Shown: positions 1 through 9,274 of the stretch, one piece after another
Layout: each line of letters begins with the position of its first letter
Position numbering within the stretch: the first letter of the stretch is position 1
Origin: Pseudomonas oryzihabitans
GTDB taxonomy: Bacteria > Pseudomonadota > Gammaproteobacteria > Pseudomonadales > Pseudomonadaceae
Assembly (NCBI RefSeq): GCF_007665395.1
Contig: NZ_VDND01000001.1
Span: 124,001 to 188,000 of the forward strand
DNA: 64,000 bases
Reading direction: 5' to 3'
Program-made: the position numbers and the translations under genes
The notes under the pieces: model-generated
What the model was told of the DNA's origin: nothing
The model's database searches: none
Seen by the model: only the letters and a program-made list of their open reading frames with translations

Positions 1-370
1 GGCCCTTGGGGATCGACAGCAGGCCGCCGCGGTGGATCTCGGCGACATAGGCCGTCTCGCTGATGACCAGGCCGATCAAGCCGGCCCAGAAGGGGTCCGC
101 CAGCACCACGGAGGTGGCCGGTACCGCCTGTGGCAGGTTGTAGATGAAGATCAGCAGGACCAGCAGCGGTACGCTGCGAAAGAACCAGATGTAGCCGCGC
201 GCCGGGAGACTGAGCGCCGGATGGCGTGACTGCTTGGCCAGGGCGATGAAGAAGCCGAGCGCGATGCTGATGATCCAGGTGAGGGTACTGAGTTTGATGA
301 CCGTCCAGGTTGCCAGCCAGAATTGAGTGTCGCCGATCAGGCTGAACATGTAGTTCCAGTCGAAAGTCAT
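1..370 (-). CDS. amino-acid ABC transporter permease, HisM/GlnP type (partial)
   Basis: This is the first 123 codons of an inner-membrane permease whose rest lies beyond the left edge; the reading frame is open to base 1. The start is ATG at 370. I translated it by hand: it opens MTFDWNYMFSLIGDTQFWLA and has hydrophobic segments at about residues 20-42 and 65-82. Around residues 105-123 it carries ETAYVAEIHRGGLLSIPKG, matching the EAA loop with which polar amino-acid permeases dock on their ATPase. The family normally works with a periplasmic binding protein and an ATPase, presumably further left. It is divergent from the LysR gene at 762. The substrate cannot be deduced. Confidence 0.85.
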   Translation of the reverse strand, partial: MTFDWNYMFSLIGDTQFWLATWTVIKLSTLTWIISIALGFFIALAKQSRHPALSLPARGYIWFFRSVPLLVLLIFIYNLPQAVPATSVVLADPFWAGLIGLVISETAYVAEIHRGGLLSIPKG

Positions 371-761
371 CGCTGCAGGACCCGTTGCCATTCATTGAAG
401 AGTGCGTGATCGAGGAAGCACGCCTGTCGCTCTAATTACAGAATTGGCAATCGGCCGACTTATCGTCAATTAACAAATTACGGGCCTCTGTATAGTTCGA
501 TCCTATACAGGAAGTTCGAGTGAGGCCGGGACTTTTCGCGGCGCCCCAATACAGGGCAATGTGCCGCCATTGCTATCGAGAGCGCAGGATTTTGGTGCAT
601 TTTGCACCGGCGTGCGATCCCTCGGACGAGGTGAAAGGGCGCTCATTTCAGCGGCTTAGCACGCCGGTGCGATAGCGTAAGTAGGCTTGGCACAGCTTTC
701 GCTTCGATGAATAAGGCTATGCAAAAGTCCTGGCTGAAAAGTTTTTTCCTATAGGCGATTC
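371..761. other. divergent intergenic region between ABC permease and LysR gene
   Basis: There is no convincing coding sequence in these 391 bases. The left half (about 420-520) is clearly more AT-rich than the surroundings, as expected for promoters of the divergent genes, and holds the inverted repeat listed separately. The right part shows no further repeat or clear terminator. Confidence 0.6.
488..510. promoter_or_regulatory. perfect 8-bp inverted repeat, candidate operator
   Basis: The arms CTGTATAG (488-495) and CTATACAG (503-510) are perfect inverted repeats around a 7-base spacer. The site lies in the AT-rich part of the divergent region, about 120 bp upstream of the permease start and 250 bp upstream of the LysR start. 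A dyad of this size with TATA-rich arms fits a LysR-type (T-N11-A) recognition site, but no binding evidence exists. Confidence 0.4.
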
Positions 762-1724
762 GTGACGCATTTTACGCTCAGGCAACTTCGTTATTTCGTG
801 GCGGTAGTAGAGGAAGACAGCATCGTCGAGGCGGCGCGGCAACTGCATATATCCCAGCCGTCGATATCCGTCGCCATCAAGAATCTCGAAGAAAGTTTCG
901 AGCAGAAGTTGTTCGTTCGCCATCACGCCCAGGGTGTCTCCCTGACCGCGAGTGGCCGCCGACTCTATGAAAAGGCCAAGGAATTGCTCCGGCTTTCCCA
1001 TGAGCTGGAGCAGAACGCCCGCGCGGAAAGCGAAATGGTCTCGGGGACGGTGGCCGTGGGTTGTTTCGAGTCGGCGGCGCCGCTCTACCTGCCCAAGCTG
1101 GTCGCCGGCTTCAAGCGGCTCTACCCGGAGATCACCATCCAGCTGCACGACGGCGAACAGCATGAATTGATGCACGGGGTGCACCGTGGGCGCTTCGACC
1201 TGGTGTTCCTCTACGACCTGGAGCTGGGCGATTCCATCACCAAGGAAAAGCTCAACGCCCCGCACAAGCCCTATGCCTTGCTGCCCATCGCCCACCCCCT
1301 GGCGCGCAAGAAGGCGGTGACGCTCAAGGAGCTGAGTCGCGAACCCATGATCCTGCTGGACGTGGTGCCCAGCCGTAACTACTTCATCGATATCTTCAAG
1401 GAGAAGGGCTACCACCCCACGGTGGCCTACAGCTCGCCTTCCATCGAGATGGTGCGCTGCATGGTGGGGCAGGGGCTGGGCTTTTCCGTGCTGGTCACCC
1501 GCCCGACCACCGACATCACCTACGACGGCAAGCGCCTGGCCCAGGTCAACATCCACGACGACATGCCGGCCTCGACCTTCATCATGGCCTACCTGCGCAA
1601 CAACGAACCGACCAAGGCGACGCGCTTGTTCATGGATTATTGCCGTAGCGTCGATCTCTCGCCGCTGGCGGCGGACCCAGAGTCGCGCGGAGCTGGTGAT
1701 AGCGCGAGCCAGGGCACGGAATAG
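762..1724 (+). CDS. LysR-family transcriptional regulator
   Basis: The 320-residue protein has the LysR architecture. A winged helix-turn-helix spans residues 1-65 (LRQLRYFVAVVEEDSIVEAA, then QPSISVAIKNLEE), followed by an effector-binding domain to about residue 300 and a short polar tail. The start is GTG at 762; no later start keeps the first DNA-binding helix intact. No strong ribosome binding site is visible. It is divergent from the amino-acid permease at 1-370, the usual arrangement for a LysR regulator and its target, so control of that transporter is a reasonable inference. The effector is unknown. Confidence 0.9.
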   Translation: MTHFTLRQLRYFVAVVEEDSIVEAARQLHISQPSISVAIKNLEESFEQKLFVRHHAQGVSLTASGRRLYEKAKELLRLSHELEQNARAESEMVSGTVAVGCFESAAPLYLPKLVAGFKRLYPEITIQLHDGEQHELMHGVHRGRFDLVFLYDLELGDSITKEKLNAPHKPYALLPIAHPLARKKAVTLKELSREPMILLDVVPSRNYFIDIFKEKGYHPTVAYSSPSIEMVRCMVGQGLGFSVLVTRPTTDITYDGKRLAQVNIHDDMPASTFIMAYLRNNEPTKATRLFMDYCRSVDLSPLAADPESRGAGDSASQGTE

Positions 1725-1759
1725 AGCGTTCGCGCTGGTCGTCGAGGTTTTTCGTAAAG

Positions 1760-1778
1760 TAGAATCAATATCATTCAG
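1760..1778 (+). promoter_or_regulatory. possible Fur box upstream of the ECF sigma factor
   Basis: This 19-base stretch matches the Fur consensus GATAATGATAATCATTATC at 11 positions by my hand alignment, including an unbroken ATCATT core. It ends 26 bases before the sigma-factor start. Sigma factors of this class are commonly repressed by Fur, so position and function agree, but the match is modest. Confidence 0.4.
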
Positions 1779-1804
1779 GCATCATTGACCAGGTGGCTAG
1801 CGGC

Positions 1805-2317
1805 ATGAGTGATATGGCTCTCGAGTCCTCGCGTACCCTCCAGACCCTCTATCGTGACCACAGCGGTTGGCTACAGGCCTGGCTACGTCGCCGGTTGGGT
1901 AGCGAGTGGGACGCGGCCGATCTCAGCCAGGAGACTTTCCTGCGGTTGGTGCGCAATCCCCAGGTGCTGGGCGAGTTGCAGGAACCCCGCGCCTATCTGC
2001 TGACCATCGGCAAGCGCCTGCTGATCAACCTCCAGCGCAAGCGCAGCCTGGAACAGGCCTATCTCGACGCCCTGGCCGAATTGCCCGAGGCCTGCGCGCC
2101 GTCACCGGAGCAACGCTGGGTGCTGCTGGAGACCCTGCAGGCCCTCGACGAGCTGCTCGACGGTCTACCGCCGGCCGTGCGCCTCGCCTTCCTGCTCAGC
2201 CAGCTCGAAGGCCTGACCTACCGCGAGATCGGCGAGCGCCTGCAGGTCTCCGAGCGCACCATCAAGAGGTACATGGCACAGGCCTACGAGCATTGCCTGC
2301 TGGCCGACCTGTGTTGA
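1805..2317 (+). CDS. ECF RNA polymerase sigma factor, FecI family
   Basis: This small (170 aa) extracytoplasmic-function sigma factor carries sigma region 2 at about residues 10-75 (LYRDHSGWLQAW...AADLSQETFLRLV) and region 4 at about 115-165 (LPPAVRLAFLLSQLEGLTYREIG...SERTIKRYM). I chose ATG 1805 because AGGTGG lies 8 bases upstream; an in-frame GTG at 1793 is an alternative. It overlaps the anti-sigma gene by 7 bases and is followed by a TonB receptor with an N-terminal signalling domain. That is the standard FecI/FecR/FecA surface-signalling order. It probably transcribes the receptor gene when ferric siderophore binds, and perhaps the synthesis genes. Confidence 0.93.
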   Translation: MSDMALESSRTLQTLYRDHSGWLQAWLRRRLGSEWDAADLSQETFLRLVRNPQVLGELQEPRAYLLTIGKRLLINLQRKRSLEQAYLDALAELPEACAPSPEQRWVLLETLQALDELLDGLPPAVRLAFLLSQLEGLTYREIGERLQVSERTIKRYMAQAYEHCLLADLC

Positions 2318-3258
2318 GCGAGGCCCAGGACCGCCGGCGGACGGCCCTCCGCGAGGCGGCCGGCTGGTTGGCCCTGCTCGAGTCGGGCGAGGCGGGTGAG
2401 CCTGAGCAGCGTCAGCTGCAGTCGTGGCGCGCGGCCGATCCCGAGCACGAGCGCGCCTGGCAGGCGGCACTGCATCTGCAGCAACGCTTCGCCGCCGTCC
2501 CCGCGCGCCTGGCGATGGCCAGCCTGCAACCGGCCGATCGTGGGCGGCGCACCGCCTTGCGGCAATTGCTCGGCCTGGCCGTGGTGGTACCGACCGGCTG
2601 GTGGCTGGCACGGGAGCTGCCCCTGGGCGCCTGGACCGCCGATCTCAGTACCGGTACCGGCGAACACCGTAGCCTGACGCTGGCCGATGGCAGCCTGCTG
2701 CAACTCAACACCGCGACCGCCGTGGACCTGGACGAGGCAGGCCGGCGCCTGCGGCTGATCCGCGGCGAAATCTCGCTACGGGTACCCGGCAGCGCTGCCC
2801 TGACCCTGACGACCGATTTCGGTGACCTGAAGGTGCGCGAGGCCGAGGTCTGCGTGTATCAGCACGACTCAGGCTGCGATGTCCGCGTGGTCAGCGGCAC
2901 CGTGGGTATACGCCCGCTGGCAGGAAGCACCCTGGACCTGCATGGCGGCCAGCAGGTACGGCTGGATGGCCACGGCGCAGGCGCCATCGGGCCCTTCGCC
3001 GCGACTCTGCTGAGTTGGCGCCAGGGCGTGCTGATCGCCCAGGACCAGCCCCTGGGTGACTTCCTGCATGAATTCAGTCGCTACCGCCTCGGCCTGCTGC
3101 GCTGGGATCCGGCGGTGGCCACCCTGCGCGTCACCGGCAGCTTCCAGCTCGCCGACACCGACCGGGTCCTGGCGCTGCTGGCCGCCACCCTGCCGCTGGA
3201 CGTGCACTGGCGGACCCGCTTCTGGGTCACGCTGGTGCCGCGCGCTACCACCGCCTGA
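2311..3258 (+). CDS. FecR-family anti-sigma factor / signal transducer
   Basis: The 315-residue protein has the FecR layout. An N-terminal cytoplasmic segment (residues 5-50, with AAGWLALLESGE and the W-rich AWQAALHLQQRF) contacts the sigma factor. A single membrane segment lies near residues 90-108 (LLGLAVVVPTGWWLA). The periplasmic FecR domain follows from about 120 (HRSLTLADGSLLQLNTATAV). GTG 2311 is taken as the start; it overlaps the end of the sigma gene, suggesting translational coupling, and TTG 2314 is also possible. It should relay occupancy of the downstream receptor to the sigma factor. Confidence 0.92.
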   Translation: MLSEAQDRRRTALREAAGWLALLESGEAGEPEQRQLQSWRAADPEHERAWQAALHLQQRFAAVPARLAMASLQPADRGRRTALRQLLGLAVVVPTGWWLARELPLGAWTADLSTGTGEHRSLTLADGSLLQLNTATAVDLDEAGRRLRLIRGEISLRVPGSAALTLTTDFGDLKVREAEVCVYQHDSGCDVRVVSGTVGIRPLAGSTLDLHGGQQVRLDGHGAGAIGPFAATLLSWRQGVLIAQDQPLGDFLHEFSRYRLGLLRWDPAVATLRVTGSFQLADTDRVLALLAATLPLDVHWRTRFWVTLVPRATTA

Positions 3259-3330
3259 AAAAAAGCCTGTCCCCTTTTCCGACCTGGTCGGTCATTACCG
3301 GTACAGGACATTCAACAGGAGGGGTACTCG

Positions 3331-5727
3331 ATGGTGGCGTTGGTGTTGCGTCCGTTGCTGCGCACGGGCTTGCTGGTGGCGTTGAGCGGTACCCCCTGGT
3401 GGGCCGGTGCGGCCTGGGCCCAGGAGGCGGCCCGGCGGCACTATGAAATTCCGGCGGGCAGCCTCGCCCAGGCGCTGACGCGCTTCGCTGCGGAATCAGG
3501 AGTCAATCTCGCGGTGGATCCCGGGCTGGTGGGCAGCCGCGACAGCGGTGGCCTGACCGGCGACTATGGCGTGGAGGAGGGCTTCACCCGTCTGCTGGCC
3601 GGCTCGGGCCTCAAGCTGCAGCCGCTGGGCGAGCGCGACTTCACCCTGGCACCCGCGCCGGAGGATGGCGGCGTCCAGCAACTGGCCACCACCTCCATCG
3701 TCGCCTCCAGCCTGCAGGTGGCCGACGCCCCCTATGCCGGTGGCCAGGTGGCGCGCCAGGGCTCGCAAGGCCTGCTGGGCAATCGCGATTTCATGGATAC
3801 CCCCTTCAGCCAGACGTCCTACACCGCCCAGACCGTCCAGAATCTGCAGGCGCGCACCCTCAGCGATCTCATCGCCAGCGATCCCTCGGTACGCTCCACC
3901 AATCCGTCTGGTGGTCGCTTCGAGCAGTTCACCATCCGCGGTTTCAGCCTGTTCAACAGCGATGTGGCCTACAACGGCCTCTATGGCGTCCTGCCGACCT
4001 ATTCCATCGACATGGAAATGGCCGAGCGAGTCGACATCCTCAAAGGCCCTAGTCAACTGCTCAACGGCATCTCCCCGCGCGGCAGCGTCGGCGGCGGCAT
4101 CAACGTGGTACCCAAGCGTGCCACCGACCAGCCGATCACCGAATTCACCGGCAGCTACGCCTCCGATAGCCAGGTCGGCGGGGCCGTGGACATCGGCCGG
4201 CGCTTCGGCGAGGACAATCGCTTCGGCGTACGCTTCAACGGCGTCAAGCAAGCGGGCGACACCACCTGGGACCACCAGCACGTCGACCGCCAGATGGGCG
4301 TGCTGGGGCTCGACTACCGGGCCGAGCGCCTGCGCCTCGGCCTGGACCTGGGGCATACCGAGCGGGATACCGATGCGCCCCAGGAGCGGGTCCTGGTGGG
4401 CGCCAACGCCCGGGTACCGGACGCAAGCGACGTGCGCCACAACTATGCCCAGCGCTGGAGCCGGGCGCAGACCGAGGACACCTTCGGCGCCCTGCGCGGC
4501 GAGTTCGACGTCGACGAGTCCCTGATGGTTTACGGCGCCGTGGGCGCCCGGCGCAGTGACCATGACTTCCTGCGCCACAACGTCTCCATTACCAACGACG
4601 CCGGTGACTTCACCGTCCAGCCGCGGGACTTCACCCGTGACGAGAACGTGCACACCGCCAACGTCGGTGCGCGCAAGTGGCTGCAGACCGGGCCGGTCAG
4701 CCACGAGATCAACGTCAGCGCCGACTATTTCTACATGGACTTCGAGAACGGCGGGGGGCGCTATGCCAGCGGAGCGAGCAACCTCTACAGCCCTCGGGAG
4801 CTGCCCGCGCCGGGTGTCCAGACCCGCTCCGACGGCAAGGACTACACCGAGAACCGCTTCAGCGGCGTGGCCCTGGCCGACACCCTGGGCTTCTTCGACG
4901 ACCGCCTGCTGGTCACCCTCGGGGCGCGCTGGCAGCGGGTCAAGGTGGACGACTGGTCCGATGGCGTGAAGCAGCCTACCGCCTATGACGAGGAAAAGGT
5001 CTCGCCCTCGGCAGGCGTGCTGTTCAAGGCCACCGAGAAACTGTCGCTCTATGCCAACTACATGGAAGGCCTGAGCCAGGGCAAGATCGCGCCGTCCACG
5101 GCGATCAACGAAGATCAGATCTTCCCGCCCTTCATCAGCCGCCAGGCGGAAGTAGGCGCCAAATATGACTTCGGCGCCGTGGCCGTCACCGCCAGCGCCT
5201 TTCGCATCAAGCAGCCCGCCTACGAAACCAATGCCACCAGCCGCACCTTCGGCCCCAATGGCAAGCGCATCAACGACGGGGTGGAGCTGAGCGTCTTCGG
5301 TGAACCCCTGCAGGGCTTCCGGGTACTCGGCGGCCTGATGTACATCGACAGCGAGCTGAAGGACACGGTCGGTGGCACCTTCGACGGCAATCGCGCCCCG
5401 GCCACGCCCAAGCTCAATGCCAACCTCGGCGCCGAGTTGGATATCCCGGCGGTCCCCGGGCTAACCCTGACCGGCCGCGGGATCTATACCAGCTCCCAGT
5501 ACCTGGACCAGGCCAACAGCAAGGAAATCGACGCCTGGCATCGCTTCGACGTGGGGGCGCGCTACGCCTTCAAGGTCGACGCCACCCGGGTCACCTTGCG
5601 GGCTTCGGTGGAGAACGTGATGAACGAGCGCTACTGGGCCTCCGCCGGCGCCTCGGACGACAGCGAACCCGGCCTGACGATCTCCACCCCGCGCACCTTG
5701 GTGCTCTCGACCACCTTGGCGTTCTGA
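3331..5727 (+). CDS. TonB-dependent ferric-siderophore receptor with signalling domain
   Basis: The 798-residue outer-membrane receptor has a signal peptide of about 31 residues ending AWA. An STN signalling domain (about 36-105) is followed by a plug with IRGFSLFNSD and VDILKGPSQLLNG, then a 22-strand-type barrel ending in phenylalanine, as needed for outer-membrane assembly. The ribosome binding site AGGAGGGG lies just upstream of ATG 3331. The STN domain pairs it with the FecR protein upstream. Its position directly before the siderophore synthesis genes suggests it imports ferric achromobactin or a close relative; the ligand is an inference from context. Confidence 0.93.
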   Translation: MVALVLRPLLRTGLLVALSGTPWWAGAAWAQEAARRHYEIPAGSLAQALTRFAAESGVNLAVDPGLVGSRDSGGLTGDYGVEEGFTRLLAGSGLKLQPLGERDFTLAPAPEDGGVQQLATTSIVASSLQVADAPYAGGQVARQGSQGLLGNRDFMDTPFSQTSYTAQTVQNLQARTLSDLIASDPSVRSTNPSGGRFEQFTIRGFSLFNSDVAYNGLYGVLPTYSIDMEMAERVDILKGPSQLLNGISPRGSVGGGINVVPKRATDQPITEFTGSYASDSQVGGAVDIGRRFGEDNRFGVRFNGVKQAGDTTWDHQHVDRQMGVLGLDYRAERLRLGLDLGHTERDTDAPQERVLVGANARVPDASDVRHNYAQRWSRAQTEDTFGALRGEFDVDESLMVYGAVGARRSDHDFLRHNVSITNDAGDFTVQPRDFTRDENVHTANVGARKWLQTGPVSHEINVSADYFYMDFENGGGRYASGASNLYSPRELPAPGVQTRSDGKDYTENRFSGVALADTLGFFDDRLLVTLGARWQRVKVDDWSDGVKQPTAYDEEKVSPSAGVLFKATEKLSLYANYMEGLSQGKIAPSTAINEDQIFPPFISRQAEVGAKYDFGAVAVTASAFRIKQPAYETNATSRTFGPNGKRINDGVELSVFGEPLQGFRVLGGLMYIDSELKDTVGGTFDGNRAPATPKLNANLGAELDIPAVPGLTLTGRGIYTSSQYLDQANSKEIDAWHRFDVGARYAFKVDATRVTLRASVENVMNERYWASAGASDDSEPGLTISTPRTLVLSTTLAF

Positions 5728-5738
5728 CGACCCTGGTC

Positions 5739-5781
5739 AGCGCCTGTTCGCACGGCACCGATACGCCAGCGAATGGGCGCT
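5739..5781 (+). terminator. weak hairpin after the receptor gene
   Basis: Arms at 5739-5751 (AGCGCCTGTTCGC) and 5769-5781 (GCGAATGGGCGCT) pair over 11 of 13 positions with a 17-base loop, 12 bases after the receptor stop. There is no T-run, so intrinsic termination is doubtful. Confidence 0.25.
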
Positions 5782-6004
5782 CGATAGTTCATCGGAATAA
5801 GCGAAACATGATGAGGTTACCGGTGTTTTTCGAGCGTTTTTAATTCCCTGCCGATAGGACGCTTAGCGTGGCTTTTATATAAGGCAGCGCTCAATAAGTT
5901 CAATAACGGACACGCCGGTGTCCGCGATGAGTAGCGCCCGTTAATTGTAGAAAGTTGGACGGGTTCAAAGACCTGGATATTTTCGAGAACGACGGTTGCG
6001 GAGC

Positions 6005-6023
6005 GAGAATGAAACTTATTATC
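6005..6023 (+). promoter_or_regulatory. Fur box upstream of acsF
   Basis: The 19 bases GAGAATGAAACTTATTATC match the Fur consensus GATAATGATAATCATTATC at 15 of 19 positions in my alignment, including the whole ATTATC end. The site ends 34 bases before the acsF start codon and lies where a core promoter would be. It predicts iron repression of the whole acs-cbr operon. Confidence 0.75.
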
Positions 6024-6057
6024 GTTAAATTCGATAAACGTTCTGAGGTTTGACGCC

Positions 6058-7431
6058 ATGCTTCAATCATCTTTCAGCCGTACAACCACAGCGCCCGATA
6101 ACAGCTTCTTTCTCGCTCGCCAGGAACGCTTCGAATCCAGGGTGCGCAGCTATCCACGCAAGCTGCCGCTGGCCATCGCCCAAGCCGCCGGCGTCTGGGT
6201 GACCGACGTCGAAGGCAAGACCTACCTGGATTGCCTGGCGGGAGCGGGTACTCTCGCCCTGGGGCACAACCACCCCGCGGTCACCGAGGCCATCACCCGT
6301 TTCCTCGCTACCGGGCTGCCGATGCACAGCCTGGACCTGACCACCCCGTTGAAAGACGCCTTCAGCGAGCGGCTGCTGGGGTTGCTGCCGGGCCAGGCCG
6401 ACGACTACTGCCTGCAGTTCTGCGGGCCGTCCGGGGCCGACGCGGTGGAGGCAGCGCTGAAACTGGCCAAGACCGTGACCGGGCGCAGCAACGTGGTGGC
6501 CTTCTCCGGTGGCTACCACGGCATGACCCACGGCGCCCTGGCGGTAACGGGCAACCTCGGCCCCAAGCAGGGCGTGGCCAATCTGATGCCCGGCGTGCAG
6601 TTCCTGCCCTTTCCCCACGAGTATCGGTGCCCGTTGGGGCTGGGTGGCGAACTGGGCAGCCGCGCGCTCGGTCGCTACCTGGAACGATTCTTCGATGACG
6701 CGGAGAGCGGGGTCTGTCGGCCCGCCGCCGTCATCGTCGAAGCCGTGCAGGGCGAGGGCGGCGTCAATCCGGCGCCGGTGGAATGGCTGCGCACCCTGCG
6801 CCGGATTACCCGCGAGTTCGGCATCCTGCTGGTCGTCGATGAAGTCCAGACCGGCTTCGGCCGAACCGGTGCCCTGTTCGCCTGCCAGCATGCCGGTATC
6901 GAGCCGGACATCCTGGTGCTGTCCAAGGCGGTGGGTGGCGGTCTGCCCCTGGCGGTACTGGCAATCCGTCGTGAGTTCGATGCCTGGGAGCCCGGTGGCC
7001 ATACCGGCACCTTCCGCGGCAATCAGCTGGCCATGGCCACTGGCCTCGCCACCCTGGAGGTGATCGAGCGCGAAGGGCTGGTTGCCCACGCCGCCCAGCT
7101 TGGCGGCTGGCTCAGGCGCCACCTGGAACGGCTGCAGGCGCGTTTCCCCATGATCGGCAACGTTCGTGGACTAGGCCTGATGCTAGGCCTGGAGATCGTC
7201 GACGAACACGGCGAGGCCGATCTGCTCGGCAGCCTGCCCGGCGACCCGGCGCTGGCAGCGGCCATCCAGCGTCACTGCTTCGCCCAGGGCCTGCTGCTCG
7301 AGCGCGGTGGGCGAGACGGCAACGTGGTGCGGCTGCTGCCGCCACTGATCCTGCAGGAAGACCACTGCCTGCTGGTGCTCGAGCGCCTGGAGGCGGCCCT
7401 GGCTGCGGCGCGGGCCGAGCGCGATGACTGA
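6058..7431 (+). CDS. acsF: diaminobutyrate-2-oxoglutarate aminotransferase, AcsF type
   Basis: The 457-residue protein is a class III PLP aminotransferase. Visible motifs are [15 protein letters not shown], the [13 protein letters not shown] metal/PLP segment and [12 protein letters not shown], where Lys290 should form the Schiff base. Family members in siderophore loci convert aspartate semialdehyde and glutamate to 2,4-diaminobutyrate, a building block of achromobactin. It is the first gene of a tightly packed operon: acsD begins inside or just after its end. The Fur box at 6005 lies directly upstream. Assignment as AcsF rests on motifs plus gene order, which follows the acsF-D-E-yhcA-C-B-A order known from Dickeya. 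Confidence 0.9.
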   Translation: MLQSSFSRTTTAPDNSFFLARQERFESRVRSYPRKLPLAIAQAAGVWVTDVEGKTYLDCLAGAGTLALGHNHPAVTEAITRFLATGLPMHSLDLTTPLKDAFSERLLGLLPGQADDYCLQFCGPSGADAVEAALKLAKTVTGRSNVVAFSGGYHGMTHGALAVTGNLGPKQGVANLMPGVQFLPFPHEYRCPLGLGGELGSRALGRYLERFFDDAESGVCRPAAVIVEAVQGEGGVNPAPVEWLRTLRRITREFGILLVVDEVQTGFGRTGALFACQHAGIEPDILVLSKAVGGGLPLAVLAIRREFDAWEPGGHTGTFRGNQLAMATGLATLEVIEREGLVAHAAQLGGWLRRHLERLQARFPMIGNVRGLGLMLGLEIVDEHGEADLLGSLPGDPALAAAIQRHCFAQGLLLERGGRDGNVVRLLPPLILQEDHCLLVLERLEAALAAARAERDD

Positions 7432-7501
7432 GTGCGATGCACCGCGAGAGTGCCGTGACACCGGATTGCCCGCAGGGACGCGCAACCTCTTGGAAACTGC
7501 C

Positions 7502-9274
7502 ATGACTACCGCCCAATCCACCTTACTGTCCCGAATCGTCAGCGAGCTGGCGTCTTCCCATGCCCTGATGAATTGTCTTATCAAGGAATTCGCCTTGCCG
7601 GAAAGATGCCTCGCTTATAAGTGGCCCGAAGAGCGGCGTGGCATCGACTCGGTCAACTATCTCAACTGGCTGCAGACGGGCGGTGTACCGCTCTTCATCA
7701 ACTTTCCCGGCCAGCGCCAATTCTTCCTGGTAGTTGATCGCCGCGATGAACTCGGCAGTCAGCGTTATCTATCCGATATCTATGTGCGCCGTGGTGAAGA
7801 AGCCTGGTATTGCCCGGACTTTCCGGCCTTCATCGACTTTCTGCTGGAGGCTTGCCGCGAACTGGCCGGTTCGCACAATGGCGAGTTGTTGCAACAGGTC
7901 TTGCAGAGTCAACGACTGACCGCGGCCATCGTCGATCACGCCCAGGTCTCGCGGCATCCAGCGCCCCTCAGCGACTATCTGTCCAGCGAGCAGGGCCTGT
8001 GGTTCGGCCATCCCAACCATCCGGCGCCCAAGGCGCGGCGCTGGCCGGAGCCACTCCCTGCTGAGGCCTACGCCCCTGAGTTGCACACCAGTACCCGTCT
8101 GCATGTGCTGGAAGTGCCCCTGGCGGGGCTCCGGGTGGCCGGTAACGGCTTGAGCGACGCCGAGGTGCTGCAAGGCTTCGTCGACCAGGCCAACACCGGG
8201 CCGGAGCGGGCCCGCATCGTCCTGCATCCGGTACAGGCGCAGCTCTTCCTCGCCGACCCGCGGGTCCAGGCGCTGCGCGCGGCAGGCCTCGTCCACGATC
8301 TTGGCACCAGCGGCGCACTGGCCAGCCCGACTGCGTCCATGCGCACCTGGTACCGCGAAGGCCACGCCTTCTTCATCAAGGGTTCGCTCACTGTGCGCAT
8401 CACCAATTGCGTGCGCAAGAACGCCTGGTACGAGCTGGAAAGCACCCTGATCATCGACCGCCTCATGCAGCGGCTGCAAGGGCGGGTAGCGGGACTGGAC
8501 CTGGTGCGCGAACCGGGTGCCCTGAGCTGGGCCCCGGCCACCGCCAGCGCCGAGGACGAACGCTGGTTCCGCGAGCAGACCGGCGCCATCCTGCGCGAGA
8601 ATTTCTGCCTGGAGCACGGCGCCGACTGCTGCCTGCTCGCCGGTACCCTGTTCGCCCGCGATACCCGCCTGCAACCCCTGCTGGAAGGCTTCCTGGTGCA
8701 GGGTAGCGGACCGCAACCCAGCGATGCGGTCCGTCTGGCCTGGTTCCAGGAGTACCAGCGCCTGCTGCTGGGACCGGTGCTGCGATTGTTCTTCGACCAC
8801 GGCGTGGTCCTGGAGCCTCATCTGCAGAATTGCGTGCTGGTGCATGACAACGGTCGCCCGTTGCGGCTGCTGCTGCGTGACTTCGAAGGCATCAAGCTGA
8901 CCGATACCCTGGGCGCCGAAGCCCTGGACGCCACTGTCCATCCGCGGGTGCGCCAGTCGCTGCTCTATAGCCGCAACCAGGGCTGGCGGCGAATCGCCTA
9001 CTGCCTGTTCGTCAACCACCTCGCCGAGGCGGTACTGGCCCTGAGCTGGGAGCGTCCGCACCTGGCGCCGCAGCTATGGCGGCACGTGGAGGCCGAGCTG
9101 ATCGCCATTCGCCAGGACCTGCGCCACGCCGCGCCTGAGCTGGATGCGCTGATCGCCGGGCAACCGATTCCCTGCAAGACCAATCTCAAGGTCCGCCTGG
9201 CGGCCCAGGCCGATCGCCAGGCCGGCTACGTGCAGCTGGCCTGTCCCTGGGGCGCGGAGGTGCGCCATGGGTAA
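7502..9274 (+). CDS. acsD: NIS siderophore synthetase, AcsD type (IucA/IucC family)
   Basis: This NRPS-independent siderophore synthetase (590 aa from this start) has the family's ATP-grasp-like features: GSLTVRITNCVRKNAWYELES around residues 294-314 and the C-terminal EPHLQNCVLV...LLLRDFEG catalytic region. AcsD of Dickeya adenylates citrate and esterifies it with L-serine, the first committed step of achromobactin. I start it at ATG 7502, where the conserved helix begins. An in-frame ATG at 7424 overlapping the acsF stop would add 26 residues with poorer codon usage. The acsE start overlaps its end. Sequence identity to characterised AcsD cannot be measured here. Confidence 0.88.
   Translation: MTTAQSTLLSRIVSELASSHALMNCLIKEFALPERCLAYKWPEERRGIDSVNYLNWLQTGGVPLFINFPGQRQFFLVVDRRDELGSQRYLSDIYVRRGEEAWYCPDFPAFIDFLLEACRELAGSHNGELLQQVLQSQRLTAAIVDHAQVSRHPAPLSDYLSSEQGLWFGHPNHPAPKARRWPEPLPAEAYAPELHTSTRLHVLEVPLAGLRVAGNGLSDAEVLQGFVDQANTGPERARIVLHPVQAQLFLADPRVQALRAAGLVHDLGTSGALASPTASMRTWYREGHAFFIKGSLTVRITNCVRKNAWYELESTLIIDRLMQRLQGRVAGLDLVREPGALSWAPATASAEDERWFREQTGAILRENFCLEHGADCCLLAGTLFARDTRLQPLLEGFLVQGSGPQPSDAVRLAWFQEYQRLLLGPVLRLFFDHGVVLEPHLQNCVLVHDNGRPLRLLLRDFEGIKLTDTLGAEALDATVHPRVRQSLLYSRNQGWRRIAYCLFVNHLAEAVLALSWERPHLAPQLWRHVEAELIAIRQDLRHAAPELDALIAGQPIPCKTNLKVRLAAQADRQAGYVQLACPWGAEVRHG

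Larger units (their letters stand above)
5728..6057. other. intergenic region between receptor and siderophore operon
   Basis: These 330 bases are much more AT-rich than the flanking genes. They hold an imperfect hairpin just after the receptor and a strong Fur-box match just before acsF, both listed separately. I see no credible gene; an 80-codon open frame on the minus strand has no family features and overlaps the operator. Confidence 0.6.

Noticed and set aside
3259..3330. possible separate regulatory element or small gene between FecR and receptor genes
   Set aside because: Only 72 bases with a GACC/GGTC dyad too short to call, and a normal ribosome binding site for the receptor.
5817..6059. 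80-codon minus-strand frame in the receptor-acsF gap
   Set aside because: No family features, overlaps the Fur box and the acsF start, and lies in AT-rich promoter DNA.
7424..7501. N-terminal extension of acsD from ATG 7424
   Set aside because: It would give an ATGA overlap with acsF, but the 26 residues have atypical codons and no resemblance to the family; kept only as an alternative start.
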